This document shows, in pieces, positions 27,911 to 37,395 of a DNA stretch of 64,000 nt. Numbering within the stretch: the stretch's first letter is position 1; every line of letters begins with the position of its first letter. Under the pieces are notes generated by a model. That model was not told the origin of the DNA and searched no databases. It was given only the letters and a program-made list of their open reading frames with translations. Source of the DNA: Prevotella sp. (GTDB lineage: Bacteria; Bacteroidota; Bacteroidia; Bacteroidales; Bacteroidaceae). Made by a program: the position numbers and the translations under genes. The stretch spans positions 1-64,000 of the forward strand of contig JAFZBK010000021.1 in the NCBI GenBank assembly GCA_017561825.1, written 5' to 3'.

Positions 27911-27945
27911 TTATGCATTATGCATTATTAATTATGAATTAAAAT
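27911..27945. repeat. Heptamer array before atpA
   Basis: Units TTATGCA, TTATGCA, TTATTAA, TTATGAA, TTAAAAT; two perfect, three degenerate. It fills the whole gap from the atpH stop to one base before the atpA ATG. Confidence 0.75.
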
Positions 27946-27946
27946 T

Positions 27947-29533
27947 ATGTCAGATAAGATTAAACCAAGCGAAGTATCCCAGGTACTGCTCGATCAGCTG
28001 AAGGGAATCACCAATGCCGAGAAGTTCGAAGAGGTGGGAACCGTGCTGACCGTCAGTGATGGTGTGGCCCGTATCTACGGACTGCGCAATGCCGAGGCGA
28101 ACGAGCTGTTGGAATTCGAGAACGGAACCATGGCTATCGTGATGAACCTGGAGGAAGACAACGTAGGTTGTGTGCTCTTAGGTACTACTTCAGGCATCAA
28201 GGAAGGCATGGTGGTGAAGCGTACGAAGCGTATTGCCTCCATCCGTGTCAACGACAACATGCTGGGACGTGTCATCAATCCGCTGGGTCAGGCCATCGAC
28301 GGTAAGGGAGACATTGACTTGAGCGATGCTTTTGAGATGCCGCTCGACCGTAAGGCTCCGGGTGTGATCTATCGTCAGCCGGTGAAGGAGCCCCTGCAGA
28401 CGGGTTTGAAGGCCATCGACTCGATGATCCCTATCGGTCGTGGTCAGTGTGAGCTGATTATCGGTGACCGTCAGACAGGTAAGACCGCCATTGCTGTGGA
28501 TACGATCATCAACCAGAAGAGTTTCTACGAAGCAGGTAAGCCTGTATATTGTATCTATGTGGCTATTGGTCAGAAGGCCAGTACCGTTGCTACCCTCGTA
28601 TCCACCTTACAGGAGCATGGCGCCATGCCCTATACCATCGTGGTGGCTGCTACTGCCGCTGATCCTGCAGCTATGCAGTACTATGCACCATTTGCCGGTG
28701 CTGCCATTGGTGAGTATTTCCGCGACCGTGGTCTGCCAGCACTCGTGGTATATGACGACCTGTCCAAGCAGGCTGTTGCCTACCGTGAGGTGTCACTGAT
28801 CTTGCGTCGTCCGTCAGGACGTGAGGCTTATCCTGGTGATGTGTTCTATCTCCACTCCCGTCTGTTGGAGCGTGCAGCAAAGATGAACGAGCAGCAGGAA
28901 GTGGCCGAGTCGATGAACGACCTGCCCGAGTGTATGAAGGGACATGTGAAGGGTGGTGGCTCTTTGACCGCTCTGCCCATCATCGAGACACAGGCAGGTG
29001 ACGTATCTGCTTACATCCCCACGAACGTGATCTCCATCACTGACGGTCAGATCTTCTTGGAGAGCGACCTCTTCAACCAAGGTTTCCGTCCTGCCATCAA
29101 CGTCGGTATCTCCGTATCCCGTGTGGGTGGTTCGGCACAGATCAAATCCATGAAGAAGGTGGCTGGTACGTTGAAGATCGACCAGGCACAGTATCGTGAG
29201 TTGGAGGCCTTCTCGAAGTTCTCCAGTGATATGGATGCTGTGACCGCCATGACCCTCGACCGCGGACGAAAGAACAACCAGTTGTTGATCCAGCCGCAGT
29301 ACAGTCCTATGCCCGTTGGCGAGCAGATTGCCATCCTTTATTGCGGTGTGCACGGACTGATGCGCGAGGTACCTATTCCTAAAGTGCGTGAGTGTCAGAC
29401 GGCATTCCTCGACAAGCTGCGCTCTGCCAATCCGGAGGTCATCGAGACCCTCGCCAATGGTAAGATTGACGACGAGACAACTGCTAAGATCGAAGCCGTC
29501 ATGGCTGACATTGCGGGAACGTATAAAGCTTAG
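27947..29533 (+). CDS. atpA: ATP synthase F1 subunit alpha
   Basis: 528 aa, non-catalytic nucleotide-binding subunit. Walker [20 protein letters not shown], the [17 protein letters not shown] strand, [13 protein letters not shown], and the catalytic-site arginine finger in [11 protein letters not shown]. Full length. It is followed by atpG after 3 bases. Confidence 0.98.
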   Translation: MSDKIKPSEVSQVLLDQLKGITNAEKFEEVGTVLTVSDGVARIYGLRNAEANELLEFENGTMAIVMNLEEDNVGCVLLGTTSGIKEGMVVKRTKRIASIRVNDNMLGRVINPLGQAIDGKGDIDLSDAFEMPLDRKAPGVIYRQPVKEPLQTGLKAIDSMIPIGRGQCELIIGDRQTGKTAIAVDTIINQKSFYEAGKPVYCIYVAIGQKASTVATLVSTLQEHGAMPYTIVVAATAADPAAMQYYAPFAGAAIGEYFRDRGLPALVVYDDLSKQAVAYREVSLILRRPSGREAYPGDVFYLHSRLLERAAKMNEQQEVAESMNDLPECMKGHVKGGGSLTALPIIETQAGDVSAYIPTNVISITDGQIFLESDLFNQGFRPAINVGISVSRVGGSAQIKSMKKVAGTLKIDQAQYRELEAFSKFSSDMDAVTAMTLDRGRKNNQLLIQPQYSPMPVGEQIAILYCGVHGLMREVPIPKVRECQTAFLDKLRSANPEVIETLANGKIDDETTAKIEAVMADIAGTYKA

Positions 29534-29536
29534 CCT

Positions 29537-30511
29537 ATGCCTTCGTTGAAAGAAATCAAAGGTCGTATAGCCTCTGTCAATTCCACGCGGAAGATCACGT
29601 CGGCGATGAAGATGGTTGCGTCCAGTAAGCTGCATCACGCACAGGTAGCCATTCAGAACATGCTGCCTTACGAGACCTTGCTGGAGCATATCCTCAAGTC
29701 GTTCCTCGCAGCAGAAGCTGACTCCCAGACTGTTTTCGACCAGGTGCGTCCCGTTCAGCGGGTGGCCCTTGTGGTCTTTTCCTCGAACTCCTCCCTCTGT
29801 GGCGGATTCAATGCCAACATCATCAAGATGATGACGCAGGCCGTTGATGAGTACGCTCAGCAGATAGGTAGGGAGAACATCGAGATCTATCCCATTGGTC
29901 GTAAAGTCCATGAGAAGGCAAACAAGCTGGGGTTGACGACAGTTGGTGAGTACTCCGCTTTGGCTGACAAGCCCAATGCGCATGATTGTATTGAGATTGC
30001 GCGGGAACTTGGCATGAAGTTCCTGGAAGGGAAGATTGACAAGGTGGAACTGATCTATCATCATTTCAAGAGCGCAGGTTCCCAGGTGCTCACTCGCAAG
30101 ATCTTCCTTCCTTTCGACATAGAGGAAGAGTTGCAGCGAGACCATGAGCGTGACCTCACTACGATCATTGCCACGAAGGAGAGTCAGGAGTACCTGAAGA
30201 AGAGAGGTGACCGGAAAGAGGATACAAGAAAGAAAGAGGATGTGAAGCCGCTCAACGATAACTTCATCGTGGAGCCAGATATGGATACGGTGCTCTCACA
30301 GCTCGTTCCCAAGCTTGCTCACCTGATGCTTTATACGGCCTTGCTCGACAGTAATGCCTCGGAGCATGCCGCCCGTATGGTGGCTATGCAGACTGCCACT
30401 GACAATGCTGATGAACTCCTTCGCGAGTTGAACCTGCAGTACAACAAGAGTCGTCAGCAGGCCATCACCTCAGAGTTGCTCGACATTGTTGGAGGAACGG
30501 TCAACAACTAA
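29537..30511 (+). CDS. atpG: ATP synthase F1 subunit gamma
   Basis: 324 aa rotor shaft. N-terminal helix MPSLKEIKGRIASVNSTRKITSAMKMVASSKL and C-terminal ALLDSNASEHAARMVAMQTATDNADELLRELNLQYNKSRQ are the two coiled-coil strands. About 30 residues longer than E. coli gamma because of a charged insert (YLKKRGDRKEDTRKKEDV, residues about 219-236) in the globular domain; I cannot tell whether the insert is lineage-typical. Last gene of the operon. Confidence 0.96.
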   Translation: MPSLKEIKGRIASVNSTRKITSAMKMVASSKLHHAQVAIQNMLPYETLLEHILKSFLAAEADSQTVFDQVRPVQRVALVVFSSNSSLCGGFNANIIKMMTQAVDEYAQQIGRENIEIYPIGRKVHEKANKLGLTTVGEYSALADKPNAHDCIEIARELGMKFLEGKIDKVELIYHHFKSAGSQVLTRKIFLPFDIEEELQRDHERDLTTIIATKESQEYLKKRGDRKEDTRKKEDVKPLNDNFIVEPDMDTVLSQLVPKLAHLMLYTALLDSNASEHAARMVAMQTATDNADELLRELNLQYNKSRQQAITSELLDIVGGTVNN

Positions 30512-30513
30512 TC

Positions 30514-30553
30514 AAAAAATAAGGATTAAGAGCTTTCTTAATCCTTATTTTTT
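30514..30553. terminator. Bidirectional terminator after the atp operon
   Basis: Perfect 18-bp stem (30514-30531 with 30536-30553), loop GCTT, with A and T runs at both ends, so it can stop atp transcription on the + strand and the glycine cleavage operon on the - strand. Confidence 0.92.
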
Positions 30554-30572
30554 TAGTTTCAAGTTGAATCAT

Positions 30573-30600
30573 TAATTCTTAATTCTTAATTCTTAATTTT
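30573..30600. repeat. Heptamer array at the 3' end of lpdA
   Basis: TAATTCT three times, then TAATTTT, abutting the lpdA stop codon. This is the one clear array at a gene end rather than a gene start. Confidence 0.75.
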
Positions 30601-31909
30601 AAAAGTTCATCGCTGTATCCGACAGGATCTCACTAAGTGTGGGATGGATATGCACCATCTGAGCCAGTTCCTGCACATGGGTATGCTTGCACATCAGCAC
30701 ACTCACTTCCTGTACGATATCCGCAGCGTGGGCACCAAACACATGACAGCCGAGGATCAAACCCTTTTCATCGGTGATCAGTTTGAGTAATCCGTCAGTC
30801 TCATCCATTGCCAATGCCTTACCGTTGGCACGGTAGAAACCCTTTTTACAGACGAAGGATATGCCTTCCTCTTTGCATTGATCCTCAGATAATCCTACAC
30901 ACGCCGCCTCAGGTTTCGTAAAGATAGCCGCAGGCATGATGTCGAGGTTGATCTCATCCTTGATTCCTAACATGTGGTTCACGGCCCGTAATCCTTGGAA
31001 GGTAGCCGCATGAGCCAGCATCATCCTTGCGTTCACATCCCCAATGGCATAGATATGCGGGATGTTGGTCTGCATATTCCCATCCACAAGTATTCCTCTG
31101 GGAGAGAAGTCCACACCTGTGTTCTCTAAACCAAGACCTTCCACATTGGCACCACGTCCTGTGGCAATGAGGATGATATCCGCTTCCACCTGTTCCTCTT
31201 TCCCTTTCCGTTCGAAGAACACCGTGTTACCATTGATTCGTTTCACGCCACTCTGCATGAAGAACGTAACACCCCGTTTGGCAATGGTCTGACGGAGTCG
31301 TTTGGCAATATCACTGTCAACCATGGGCAGACACTCCTTGAGGAACTCGATAACCGTCACCTCACTTCCCAAACTGTTGAACACCGAAGCCATCTCCATG
31401 CCAATCACCCCGGCACCTACGATACACAATCGTTTCGGCACCTCAGTGATATTCAGCAGTTCCGTGGAAGTAAGAACATTGGGTTGATCAATTCCTTCGA
31501 TGGGCAGCATCTTTGCATGCGATCCTGTGGCAATGATGAACTTGTCAGCCGTATATTCCTGACCGTCAGCCACCACAGTTGTTGCATCCTTGAACGTTGC
31601 ATGCGCCTTCACAAACGAGATGTTCTCACCTTGCAACACCGTTTCCACACCCGAACGCAGCTGTTCAATCACCGCATTCTTCCGTGCCATGATTGCGGAG
31701 AAGTCGACAGAGTCATTACCTTTATCCTTCAATATATCGACTATCTCCGCCTCATGACAAAGCGTTTTTGTTGGAATACATCCGCAGTTCAGACACGTAC
31801 CGCCCGCATCCTTATCTTCAAAGATGGTGGTATGAATACCCTTACTTGCGGCATACGCTGCTGTTCTGTAGCCACCAGGTCCGCTACCGATGATGATCAG
31901 TTCCTTCAT
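30599..31909 (-). CDS. lpdA: Dihydrolipoyl dehydrogenase (glycine cleavage L protein)
   Basis: 436 aa flavoenzyme. FAD loop IGSGPGGYRTAAYAA, redox disulfide GGTCLNCGCIPTK, NAD loop IVGAGVIGMEMASVF, FAD site YAIGDVNARMMLAHAA, and C-terminal catalytic HIHPTLSE. It reoxidises the dihydrolipoyl arm of GcvH. Somewhat shorter than the 460-470 residues typical of 2-oxoacid dehydrogenase E3. Placed last in the gcv operon, with start overlapping the gcvPB stop (ATGA), so it probably serves this complex first. Confidence 0.93.
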   Translation of the reverse strand: MKELIIIGSGPGGYRTAAYAASKGIHTTIFEDKDAGGTCLNCGCIPTKTLCHEAEIVDILKDKGNDSVDFSAIMARKNAVIEQLRSGVETVLQGENISFVKAHATFKDATTVVADGQEYTADKFIIATGSHAKMLPIEGIDQPNVLTSTELLNITEVPKRLCIVGAGVIGMEMASVFNSLGSEVTVIEFLKECLPMVDSDIAKRLRQTIAKRGVTFFMQSGVKRINGNTVFFERKGKEEQVEADIILIATGRGANVEGLGLENTGVDFSPRGILVDGNMQTNIPHIYAIGDVNARMMLAHAATFQGLRAVNHMLGIKDEINLDIMPAAIFTKPEAACVGLSEDQCKEEGISFVCKKGFYRANGKALAMDETDGLLKLITDEKGLILGCHVFGAHAADIVQEVSVLMCKHTHVQELAQMVHIHPTLSEILSDTAMNF

Positions 31910-33399
31910 GCCTGTTCCTCGTTTTTCATTTGTCGGAAGGTCACCACAGGATGCTTGGCGGCCAGCACATCATCCACCCGTCCAATGGGCGTGTTATGCG
32001 GTGCGCTCTTCACCAGTTCAGGATTCTCCTTTGCCTCCTGCGCGATTTTCCGCATCACCTGGATAAAGCCGTCGATGGTCTCCTTACTCTCGTTCTCCGT
32101 GGGCTCAATCATCAGACTCTCATGGAAGAGCAGGGGAAAATAGATGGTTGGTGCATGATAACCATAGTCGAGCAGTCGTTTGGCCACATCCATGGTGGTC
32201 ACACCAGAAGACTTATCCTTCAGTCCGTCGAACACAAACTCATGCTTGCAGAGTCCGCCGATGGGCAGTTCATACACATCCTTCAGACTCTCCTTGATAT
32301 AGTTCGCGTTCAGCGTGGCCAACGGTCCCACCATCTTGATGTTCTGTTTGCCCATGGAGAGGATATAGGTGAAGGCACGAAGAATCACGCCGAAGTTTCC
32401 GAAGAACGAGCCGATGCTGCCCAATGACTGGTCGTTATCCGTTTCAACGGTCAGCATACTCTCTTCCTCATTCAGGATCACGCGTGGAGTGGGGAGGAAG
32501 GGCTCCAGTCCTTTGCGAACACCAATAGGACCGCTACCTGGTCCGCCACCACCATGCGGCGTGGAGAACGTCTTATGCAGGTTGATGTGCATCACGTCGA
32601 AGCCCATGTCACCAGGACGACAAGCACCTAACATCGGGTTCAGGTTCGCCCCGTCGTAATACATCAGTCCGCCGCAGTCGTGTATCCTCTTGGCAATCTC
32701 AGGAATATCCTTCTCGAACAGTCCTAAGGTATTCGGGTTTGTCATCATCATCCCCGCAATCTCCGGTCCATGTTCCTCAATCAGCGCGATGAGGTCAGGC
32801 AGATCCACGAGTCCTTTATCCGTACTCTTCACCTCTAAGATGTCCAGTCCGCACACCGCTGCCGAGGCAGGGTTCGTACCATGAGCCGAGTCGGGCACGA
32901 TCACCTTTGTACGTTGGTTATCCCCACGACTCTCATGATAGGCACGGATCACCATCAGTCCTGTGAGCTCTCCATGCGCACCAGCACAAGGGTTAAGCGT
33001 GAACTCACTCAATCCTGCGAGTTCTGACAGTGCCTGCTGCACACAGTAATACACCTCCAGCGCACCCTGACAAGTTTCTGCCGGCTGTAGCGGATGCAGT
33101 TCAGCGAACTCCTTCATGGCCGCAATCTCCTCGTTGATCACGGGGTTGTACTTCATTGTACAACTTCCCAAAGGATAGAACCCGTTGTTCACACCGAAGT
33201 TGTTCGCGCTGTGATTCGTGTAGTGGCGAACCACGGTCATCTCATCACACTCAGGCAGTTGCGCTTCCTCCTGTCTTCTGAGCGATTCCGGCAGTTCATC
33301 AACGGAGTAGATACCATATCTGTTCTGCGGGAGCGAGTAGCCCCTGCGTCCTTCCTTCGACAGTTCGAAGATCAGGTTACCATATAGTCTATTATTCAT
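31906..33399 (-). CDS. gcvPB: Glycine dehydrogenase (decarboxylating) subunit 2
   Basis: 497 aa, the PLP-carrying half of the split P protein. The Schiff-base lysine is in INLHKTFSTPHGGGGPGSGP; NFGVNNGFYPLGSCTMKYNP and HGTNPASAAVCG are family marks. With GcvPA it decarboxylates glycine and passes aminomethyl to lipoyl-GcvH. 4-base overlaps on both sides (gcvPA stop, lpdA start). Confidence 0.96.
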   Translation of the reverse strand: MNNRLYGNLIFELSKEGRRGYSLPQNRYGIYSVDELPESLRRQEEAQLPECDEMTVVRHYTNHSANNFGVNNGFYPLGSCTMKYNPVINEEIAAMKEFAELHPLQPAETCQGALEVYYCVQQALSELAGLSEFTLNPCAGAHGELTGLMVIRAYHESRGDNQRTKVIVPDSAHGTNPASAAVCGLDILEVKSTDKGLVDLPDLIALIEEHGPEIAGMMMTNPNTLGLFEKDIPEIAKRIHDCGGLMYYDGANLNPMLGACRPGDMGFDVMHINLHKTFSTPHGGGGPGSGPIGVRKGLEPFLPTPRVILNEEESMLTVETDNDQSLGSIGSFFGNFGVILRAFTYILSMGKQNIKMVGPLATLNANYIKESLKDVYELPIGGLCKHEFVFDGLKDKSSGVTTMDVAKRLLDYGYHAPTIYFPLLFHESLMIEPTENESKETIDGFIQVMRKIAQEAKENPELVKSAPHNTPIGRVDDVLAAKHPVVTFRQMKNEEQA

Positions 33400-34724
33400 T
33401 TCCTGTCCTCCTTGATGATTGCTACCAGATCGTCGATGTCCTCTTTGGTCCGCTTCTCAGTTACAGCGAACATTACCGTATGTGCATCGATCTTCACACC
33501 GGCCAGATAACCCAGTTCCATGCATTTCTTCTGCAGTGCATCCACATCCCCTTGGTAGGTAACGCAGAACTCATTGAAGAATGGCTTGTCGAACGTCTTC
33601 TTGAACAGACCTGTCTCTATGAGCTTGTCACACATGTAGTGCGCACCTGCATACGACTGCTCCGCAGCTTCCTTCATTCCCTGCTTGCCCATCAGCGAGA
33701 GGTAGATGGTGACAAACAGAGCCATCAGACTCTGATTGGAGCAGATGTTCGACGTGGCTTTTTGTCTGCGGATATGCTGTTCACGAGCTTGAAGGGTGAG
33801 TACAAAGGCACGCTGGTCGCGATTATCCTTGGTCATACCCACGATTCTGCCAGGCATCTTTCGGATGAGTTTCTCCGTACAGCAGAGATAACCCACCGAA
33901 GGACCGCCGAATGTCATGGGGATACCCAAACTCTGACCGTCGCCTACTGCAATGTCAGCGCCCCATTCCTTGGGTGATTTCAGTACGGCGAGATCCGCAG
34001 CGATGCTGTTCATGATGAACAACGCCTTCTGCTCATGGATAGCTTCGGCGAATCCGGTGTAGTCCTCTACGATACCATAATAGTTCGGCATCTGTACCAC
34101 CACGCCAGCCACGCCACCTTCCGCGAGCTTCTGTTCCATATCCGCCTTGTCAGTCACACCCTCCTTGGCCTGGATACTTACGATCTCAATCCCGTGGAAC
34201 TTCGCATACGTGTCGATAACGCGGCGTACCTTCGGGTCGATGGTTTCGCTCACCAATACCTTCGTGCATTTCTTTCCTGCGGCGAAAGCCATCATTACCG
34301 CCTCTGCAGTGGCAGTAGCGCCATCATACATCGAGGCATTCGATACGTCCAAGCCCGTTATCTCTGCCATCATACTCTGGAATTCGAAGATGTAGTGCAG
34401 CGTACCCTGTGATATCTCCGCCTGATAAGGTGTGTAACTGGTCAGGAACTCAGAGCGTTCCACGATACTTGGGATTACTGAAGGTGTATAATGATCATAT
34501 ACGCCAGCGCCAGCGAAGCACGTCAGCTGGTCGTTCATCATCCCCAAGGTATTGAAGAACTGACGGATCTCCAGCTCACTCATCGCATCCGCAATCTCGT
34601 AGTCGCCTTTGAAGCGGATACTCTCGGGCACGTCAGCGTAGAGGTCATCTAACGACTCCACGCCAGCCACCTTGAGCATCTGCTTGATCTCCTCCTCGGT
34701 ATGCGGGAAATACTTGTGGTTCAT
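33396..34724 (-). CDS. gcvPA: Glycine dehydrogenase (decarboxylating) subunit 1
   Basis: 442 aa, the non-PLP half of the split P protein. Marks: YFPHTEEEIKQMLKVAGV start, FAGAGVYDHYTPSVI, TPYQAEISQGTLHYIFEFQSMM, ATSNICSNQSLMAL. Splitting of P into two genes is the usual form in many anaerobes and Bacteroidetes. It lies 5 bases after gcvH and overlaps gcvPB. Confidence 0.96.
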   Translation of the reverse strand: MNHKYFPHTEEEIKQMLKVAGVESLDDLYADVPESIRFKGDYEIADAMSELEIRQFFNTLGMMNDQLTCFAGAGVYDHYTPSVIPSIVERSEFLTSYTPYQAEISQGTLHYIFEFQSMMAEITGLDVSNASMYDGATATAEAVMMAFAAGKKCTKVLVSETIDPKVRRVIDTYAKFHGIEIVSIQAKEGVTDKADMEQKLAEGGVAGVVVQMPNYYGIVEDYTGFAEAIHEQKALFIMNSIAADLAVLKSPKEWGADIAVGDGQSLGIPMTFGGPSVGYLCCTEKLIRKMPGRIVGMTKDNRDQRAFVLTLQAREQHIRRQKATSNICSNQSLMALFVTIYLSLMGKQGMKEAAEQSYAGAHYMCDKLIETGLFKKTFDKPFFNEFCVTYQGDVDALQKKCMELGYLAGVKIDAHTVMFAVTEKRTKEDIDDLVAIIKEDRK

Positions 34725-34729
34725 AGATA

Positions 34730-35110
34730 TTATTTATTACAGAATTCTTCGTAGGCGGCAGCATCCATCAGGTTATCGAGATCGCCCTTGTCGCTGAGCT
34801 CCACCTTGATGATCCAGTTGGCGTACGCATCCTCGTTCACCAGTTCCGGCTGATCCTCCAGGTCCTCATTGATCTCCACCACCGTTCCACTAACCGGTGA
34901 GATCAGGTCGCTGGCAGCTTTCACGCTCTCCACAGCACCGAATTCCTCACCTGCGGTCACCTCGTCATCCACGTCGGGCATATCTACATACACCACGTTA
35001 CCCAATGCGTTCTGCGCATAGTCAGTAATACCGATGAAACCGAAGTCACCTTCCACTTTCACATACTCATGACTCTCTGAATAGTAGAGTCCTTCCAATA
35101 CTTTTGCCAT
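34730..35110 (-). CDS. gcvH: Glycine cleavage H protein
   Basis: 126 aa lipoyl carrier. The lipoylated lysine is in FGAVESVKAASDLISPVSGTVVEIN; GFIGITDYAQNALGNVVYVDMP is the other family mark. It shuttles the aminomethyl group between P, T and L. The nearby lplA gene probably attaches its lipoate (inference from context). Confidence 0.97.
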   Translation of the reverse strand: MAKVLEGLYYSESHEYVKVEGDFGFIGITDYAQNALGNVVYVDMPDVDDEVTAGEEFGAVESVKAASDLISPVSGTVVEINEDLEDQPELVNEDAYANWIIKVELSDKGDLDNLMDAAAYEEFCNK

Positions 35111-35122
35111 AGTTATTCTTAT

Positions 35123-36214
35123 TTATTTCTTATACCTTTTCTCGTAAAAACGTTTCTTCACCACTACACCAGGGAAGGTTTTCTTGCGGATCTGGATCTC
35201 CAGTTCCGTACCTAACTTGGCATGCTCAGTGTTAATCAGTGCCATGCACACGCTCTTTCCTGTGGAGATGGAGTTGTAGCCAGTGGTTACTTCACCCACT
35301 TTCTCGCCCTGGAACAGCACGTCGTAGCCATGACGTGGGATGGCCTTGTCTTTCAGTTCAATGCCAATGACACGCTGCTTCACGCCCTCGGTCTTCTGCT
35401 GCACCAACGCCTCCTTACCAATGAACTCCTCCTTGTCGAGTTTACAGAACATCGATAAGCCAGCCATGACAGGTGAGATGGTATCAGACAGCTCATCACC
35501 ATAGAGGGGCAGACCAACCTCAAAGCGGAGCGTATCCCTACAGCCTAACCCGCAGGGCTTGCATCTTCCGCTGTCCATCAGCTTGTCCCACTGACGCTGG
35601 ATGAAAGCATGCGAGCCATAGATCTCGAAGCCATCCTCACCCGTGTAGCCTGTTCTACTGATGATAATCGTCTCGCCGTCGGTATCAATGGTCTTGGCCG
35701 TGTAGAACACCAGTTCCTTGCACGACAGTCCCAGCACCTCTTCCACCACGCCTTCCGATTCCGGACCTTGCACGGCAAGCTGTCCGTAGTAGTCGGAGCG
35801 GTTCTGCAGATCGATGTCGAACCCCTTGGCCTGTTCCTGCATCCAAGCCCAGTCCTTGTCGATGTTCGCTGCATTGATCACGAGGAAGTAGTCCTGTTCA
35901 CCCATCTTATACACCAGCAGGTCATCAACAGTACCACCATTCTCATAGCACATCATTCCATAATAGATCTGTCCGTTGGGCGCGCCCGTCACATCATTGG
36001 TAAAGATGTGGTTTACGTAGCGTTCCGCCTCAGGACCCTTGACCGTTACTTCTCCCATGTGACTCACGTCGAACACCCCGCAATGCTGTCTTACGGCATT
36101 ATGCTCATCAATGATGTTCGAATACTGTATCGGCATATCAAAGCCGCCAAAGGGCGAGATCAGTGCGCCCAGTGCCACGTGTTTGTCATACAGACAAGTT
36201 CTTTTATTTTCCAT
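35123..36214 (-). CDS. gcvT: Glycine cleavage T protein (aminomethyltransferase)
   Basis: 363 aa. It moves the methylene group from GcvH to tetrahydrofolate, releasing ammonia. Marks: FGGFDMPIQYSNIIDEHNAVRQHCGVFDVSHMGEV, ISRTGYTGEDGFEIY, and CGLGCRDTLRFEVGLPLYG. The start is placed at MENKRTCLYDKHVALGAL because it overlaps the lplA stop by one base (TAATG) and matches the family N-terminus; the longer open frame upstream lies inside lplA. Confidence 0.96.
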   Translation of the reverse strand: MENKRTCLYDKHVALGALISPFGGFDMPIQYSNIIDEHNAVRQHCGVFDVSHMGEVTVKGPEAERYVNHIFTNDVTGAPNGQIYYGMMCYENGGTVDDLLVYKMGEQDYFLVINAANIDKDWAWMQEQAKGFDIDLQNRSDYYGQLAVQGPESEGVVEEVLGLSCKELVFYTAKTIDTDGETIIISRTGYTGEDGFEIYGSHAFIQRQWDKLMDSGRCKPCGLGCRDTLRFEVGLPLYGDELSDTISPVMAGLSMFCKLDKEEFIGKEALVQQKTEGVKQRVIGIELKDKAIPRHGYDVLFQGEKVGEVTTGYNSISTGKSVCMALINTEHAKLGTELEIQIRKKTFPGVVVKKRFYEKRYKK

Positions 36215-37206
36215 TACGTCAATAATAAAGATATTAAATCGGTTGTTTGTAAGTTTACGATGATGTCGCTGATGGAGTGGGGGATGGCTGCTGTCAGCGC
36301 CTCCTTGTTCAGTGCCGTTCCTTTCAACTTCGTGCACAGCTCATTCAGGTCGCCTGTCAGGAAATAGTCGCCTTTCAGGTCGATATCCCTGATCACTCCG
36401 TTCTTCACCTCCATCCTCACCTCGATGGTCCCCACGTTGTCTATCCGCTGTTTCTTCACCACTGTATAGCGTGGGTTGTTCCCGTAGATGAAGTGAGGAG
36501 AGAGATACTCCTGTTCCAGTTCCTCGATGCTTTCGATCTCCTCCTGTGTCAGCATCCGCTCCTCGTTGCAGGCGAAACGGATGAGTGCTTCGCGGATATC
36601 CTCGAGTGTCAGCGATGTGTAATCCTTTAATAAGGTGATACGCTGTCGTACGCTCTTCACGCCTTTGCTCAGTAGCTTCTCGTCATCTGGCGTGATGCAT
36701 CCCAACATGTTGCGCATCTCTGTGTCGTAGAGCAGTGTGCCATGTACGATACTTCTCCCTGTACCCGTCACTGTCTGATGCGGACCTAAATGGTAGAATG
36801 CGTTCCCGCTCACCTTCTTGCCGTCAATCAGGATATCGTTCCTGCCATTGGCGGTAGCGGGAATACCCAGTTGTCTGAGGGCAGTCACCACTAACGTGGT
36901 ATATTTATGATAGGTGAAGTTCACGAGGTCGCCATTGGTGATATACGACAGCATCATATTACTCTTGTCGGCATACACGCAACCACCGCCGCTTTTCCTG
37001 CGGTACATCCTTACACCGTGCTGCTTACAGTAGTCGATGTTCACCTCGTTCTCTATCAGCTGGTTCCTTCCGAAGATCACGCTGGGCTCCACCTGCCAGA
37101 TAAAGAAGGCATCTGCCACGTCTGTTTGTCGTGCAACATACTCTTCCATAGCCAGATAGAAGCTGAGTGGTCTGTTCTTATCATCGGGTAACCTAATATG
37201 TACCAT
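36214..37206 (-). CDS. lplA: Lipoate-protein ligase A
   Basis: 330 aa from ATG 37206, which follows a promoter by about 33 bases. BPL/LplA fold: VIFGRNQLIENEVNIDYCKQHG, the lipoyl-AMP loop MYRRKSGGGCVY, and NDILIDGKKVSGNAFYHLG, where the Lys of KVSGNA is catalytic; a C-terminal accessory domain follows. First gene of the lplA-gcvT-gcvH-gcvPA-gcvPB-lpdA operon, so it most likely salvages lipoate for GcvH. Confidence 0.93.
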   Translation of the reverse strand: MVHIRLPDDKNRPLSFYLAMEEYVARQTDVADAFFIWQVEPSVIFGRNQLIENEVNIDYCKQHGVRMYRRKSGGGCVYADKSNMMLSYITNGDLVNFTYHKYTTLVVTALRQLGIPATANGRNDILIDGKKVSGNAFYHLGPHQTVTGTGRSIVHGTLLYDTEMRNMLGCITPDDEKLLSKGVKSVRQRITLLKDYTSLTLEDIREALIRFACNEERMLTQEEIESIEELEQEYLSPHFIYGNNPRYTVVKKQRIDNVGTIEVRMEVKNGVIRDIDLKGDYFLTGDLNELCTKLKGTALNKEALTAAIPHSISDIIVNLQTTDLISLLLT

Positions 37207-37239
37207 CCTCTCTTTCGGATTGTTTAGGATTCTTGCATG

Positions 37240-37270
37240 CAAATTTAATAATAATCCATGAATCCCCCAA
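37240..37270 (-). promoter_or_regulatory. Promoter of the lplA-gcv operon
   Basis: Minus strand TTG (37268-37270), 20 bases, TAAATTTG (37240-37247), then CATGC. The leader is only about 25-30 bases, so there is no room for a glycine riboswitch. Confidence 0.65.
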
Positions 37271-37334
37271 CTTTTTTCACATCATTTTTATGGTCTTTTT
37301 TCCCTAAAAGGAAACAGGTTTCGGAAAAACTTCT

Positions 37335-37342
37335 TATCTTTG
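37335..37342 (+). promoter_or_regulatory. -7 box of the cysteine-desulfidase-type gene
   Basis: TATCTTTG then CACTC, 53 bases before the ATG. No TTG at the expected -33 spacing. Confidence 0.45.
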
Positions 37343-37395
37343 CACTCAGGAAGGAATAAACGATTTCTGAATCAAGGAATTGAAAAGAATACGAC

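Noticed and set aside
28814..30145. 443-codon open frame antisense to atpA and atpG
   Set aside because: It mirrors two highly conserved genes, has a His/Leu-rich composition with no recognisable domain and no promoter at its start. A shadow of codon usage.
30199..30246. Charged insert in AtpG as another translated repeat
   Set aside because: The underlying bases show no clear period 7 or 8 and no palindrome; it may simply be a lineage-specific loop.
37207..37395. Glycine riboswitch upstream of the lplA-gcv operon
   Set aside because: The predicted leader is about 25-30 bases and shows none of the conserved purine-rich core.
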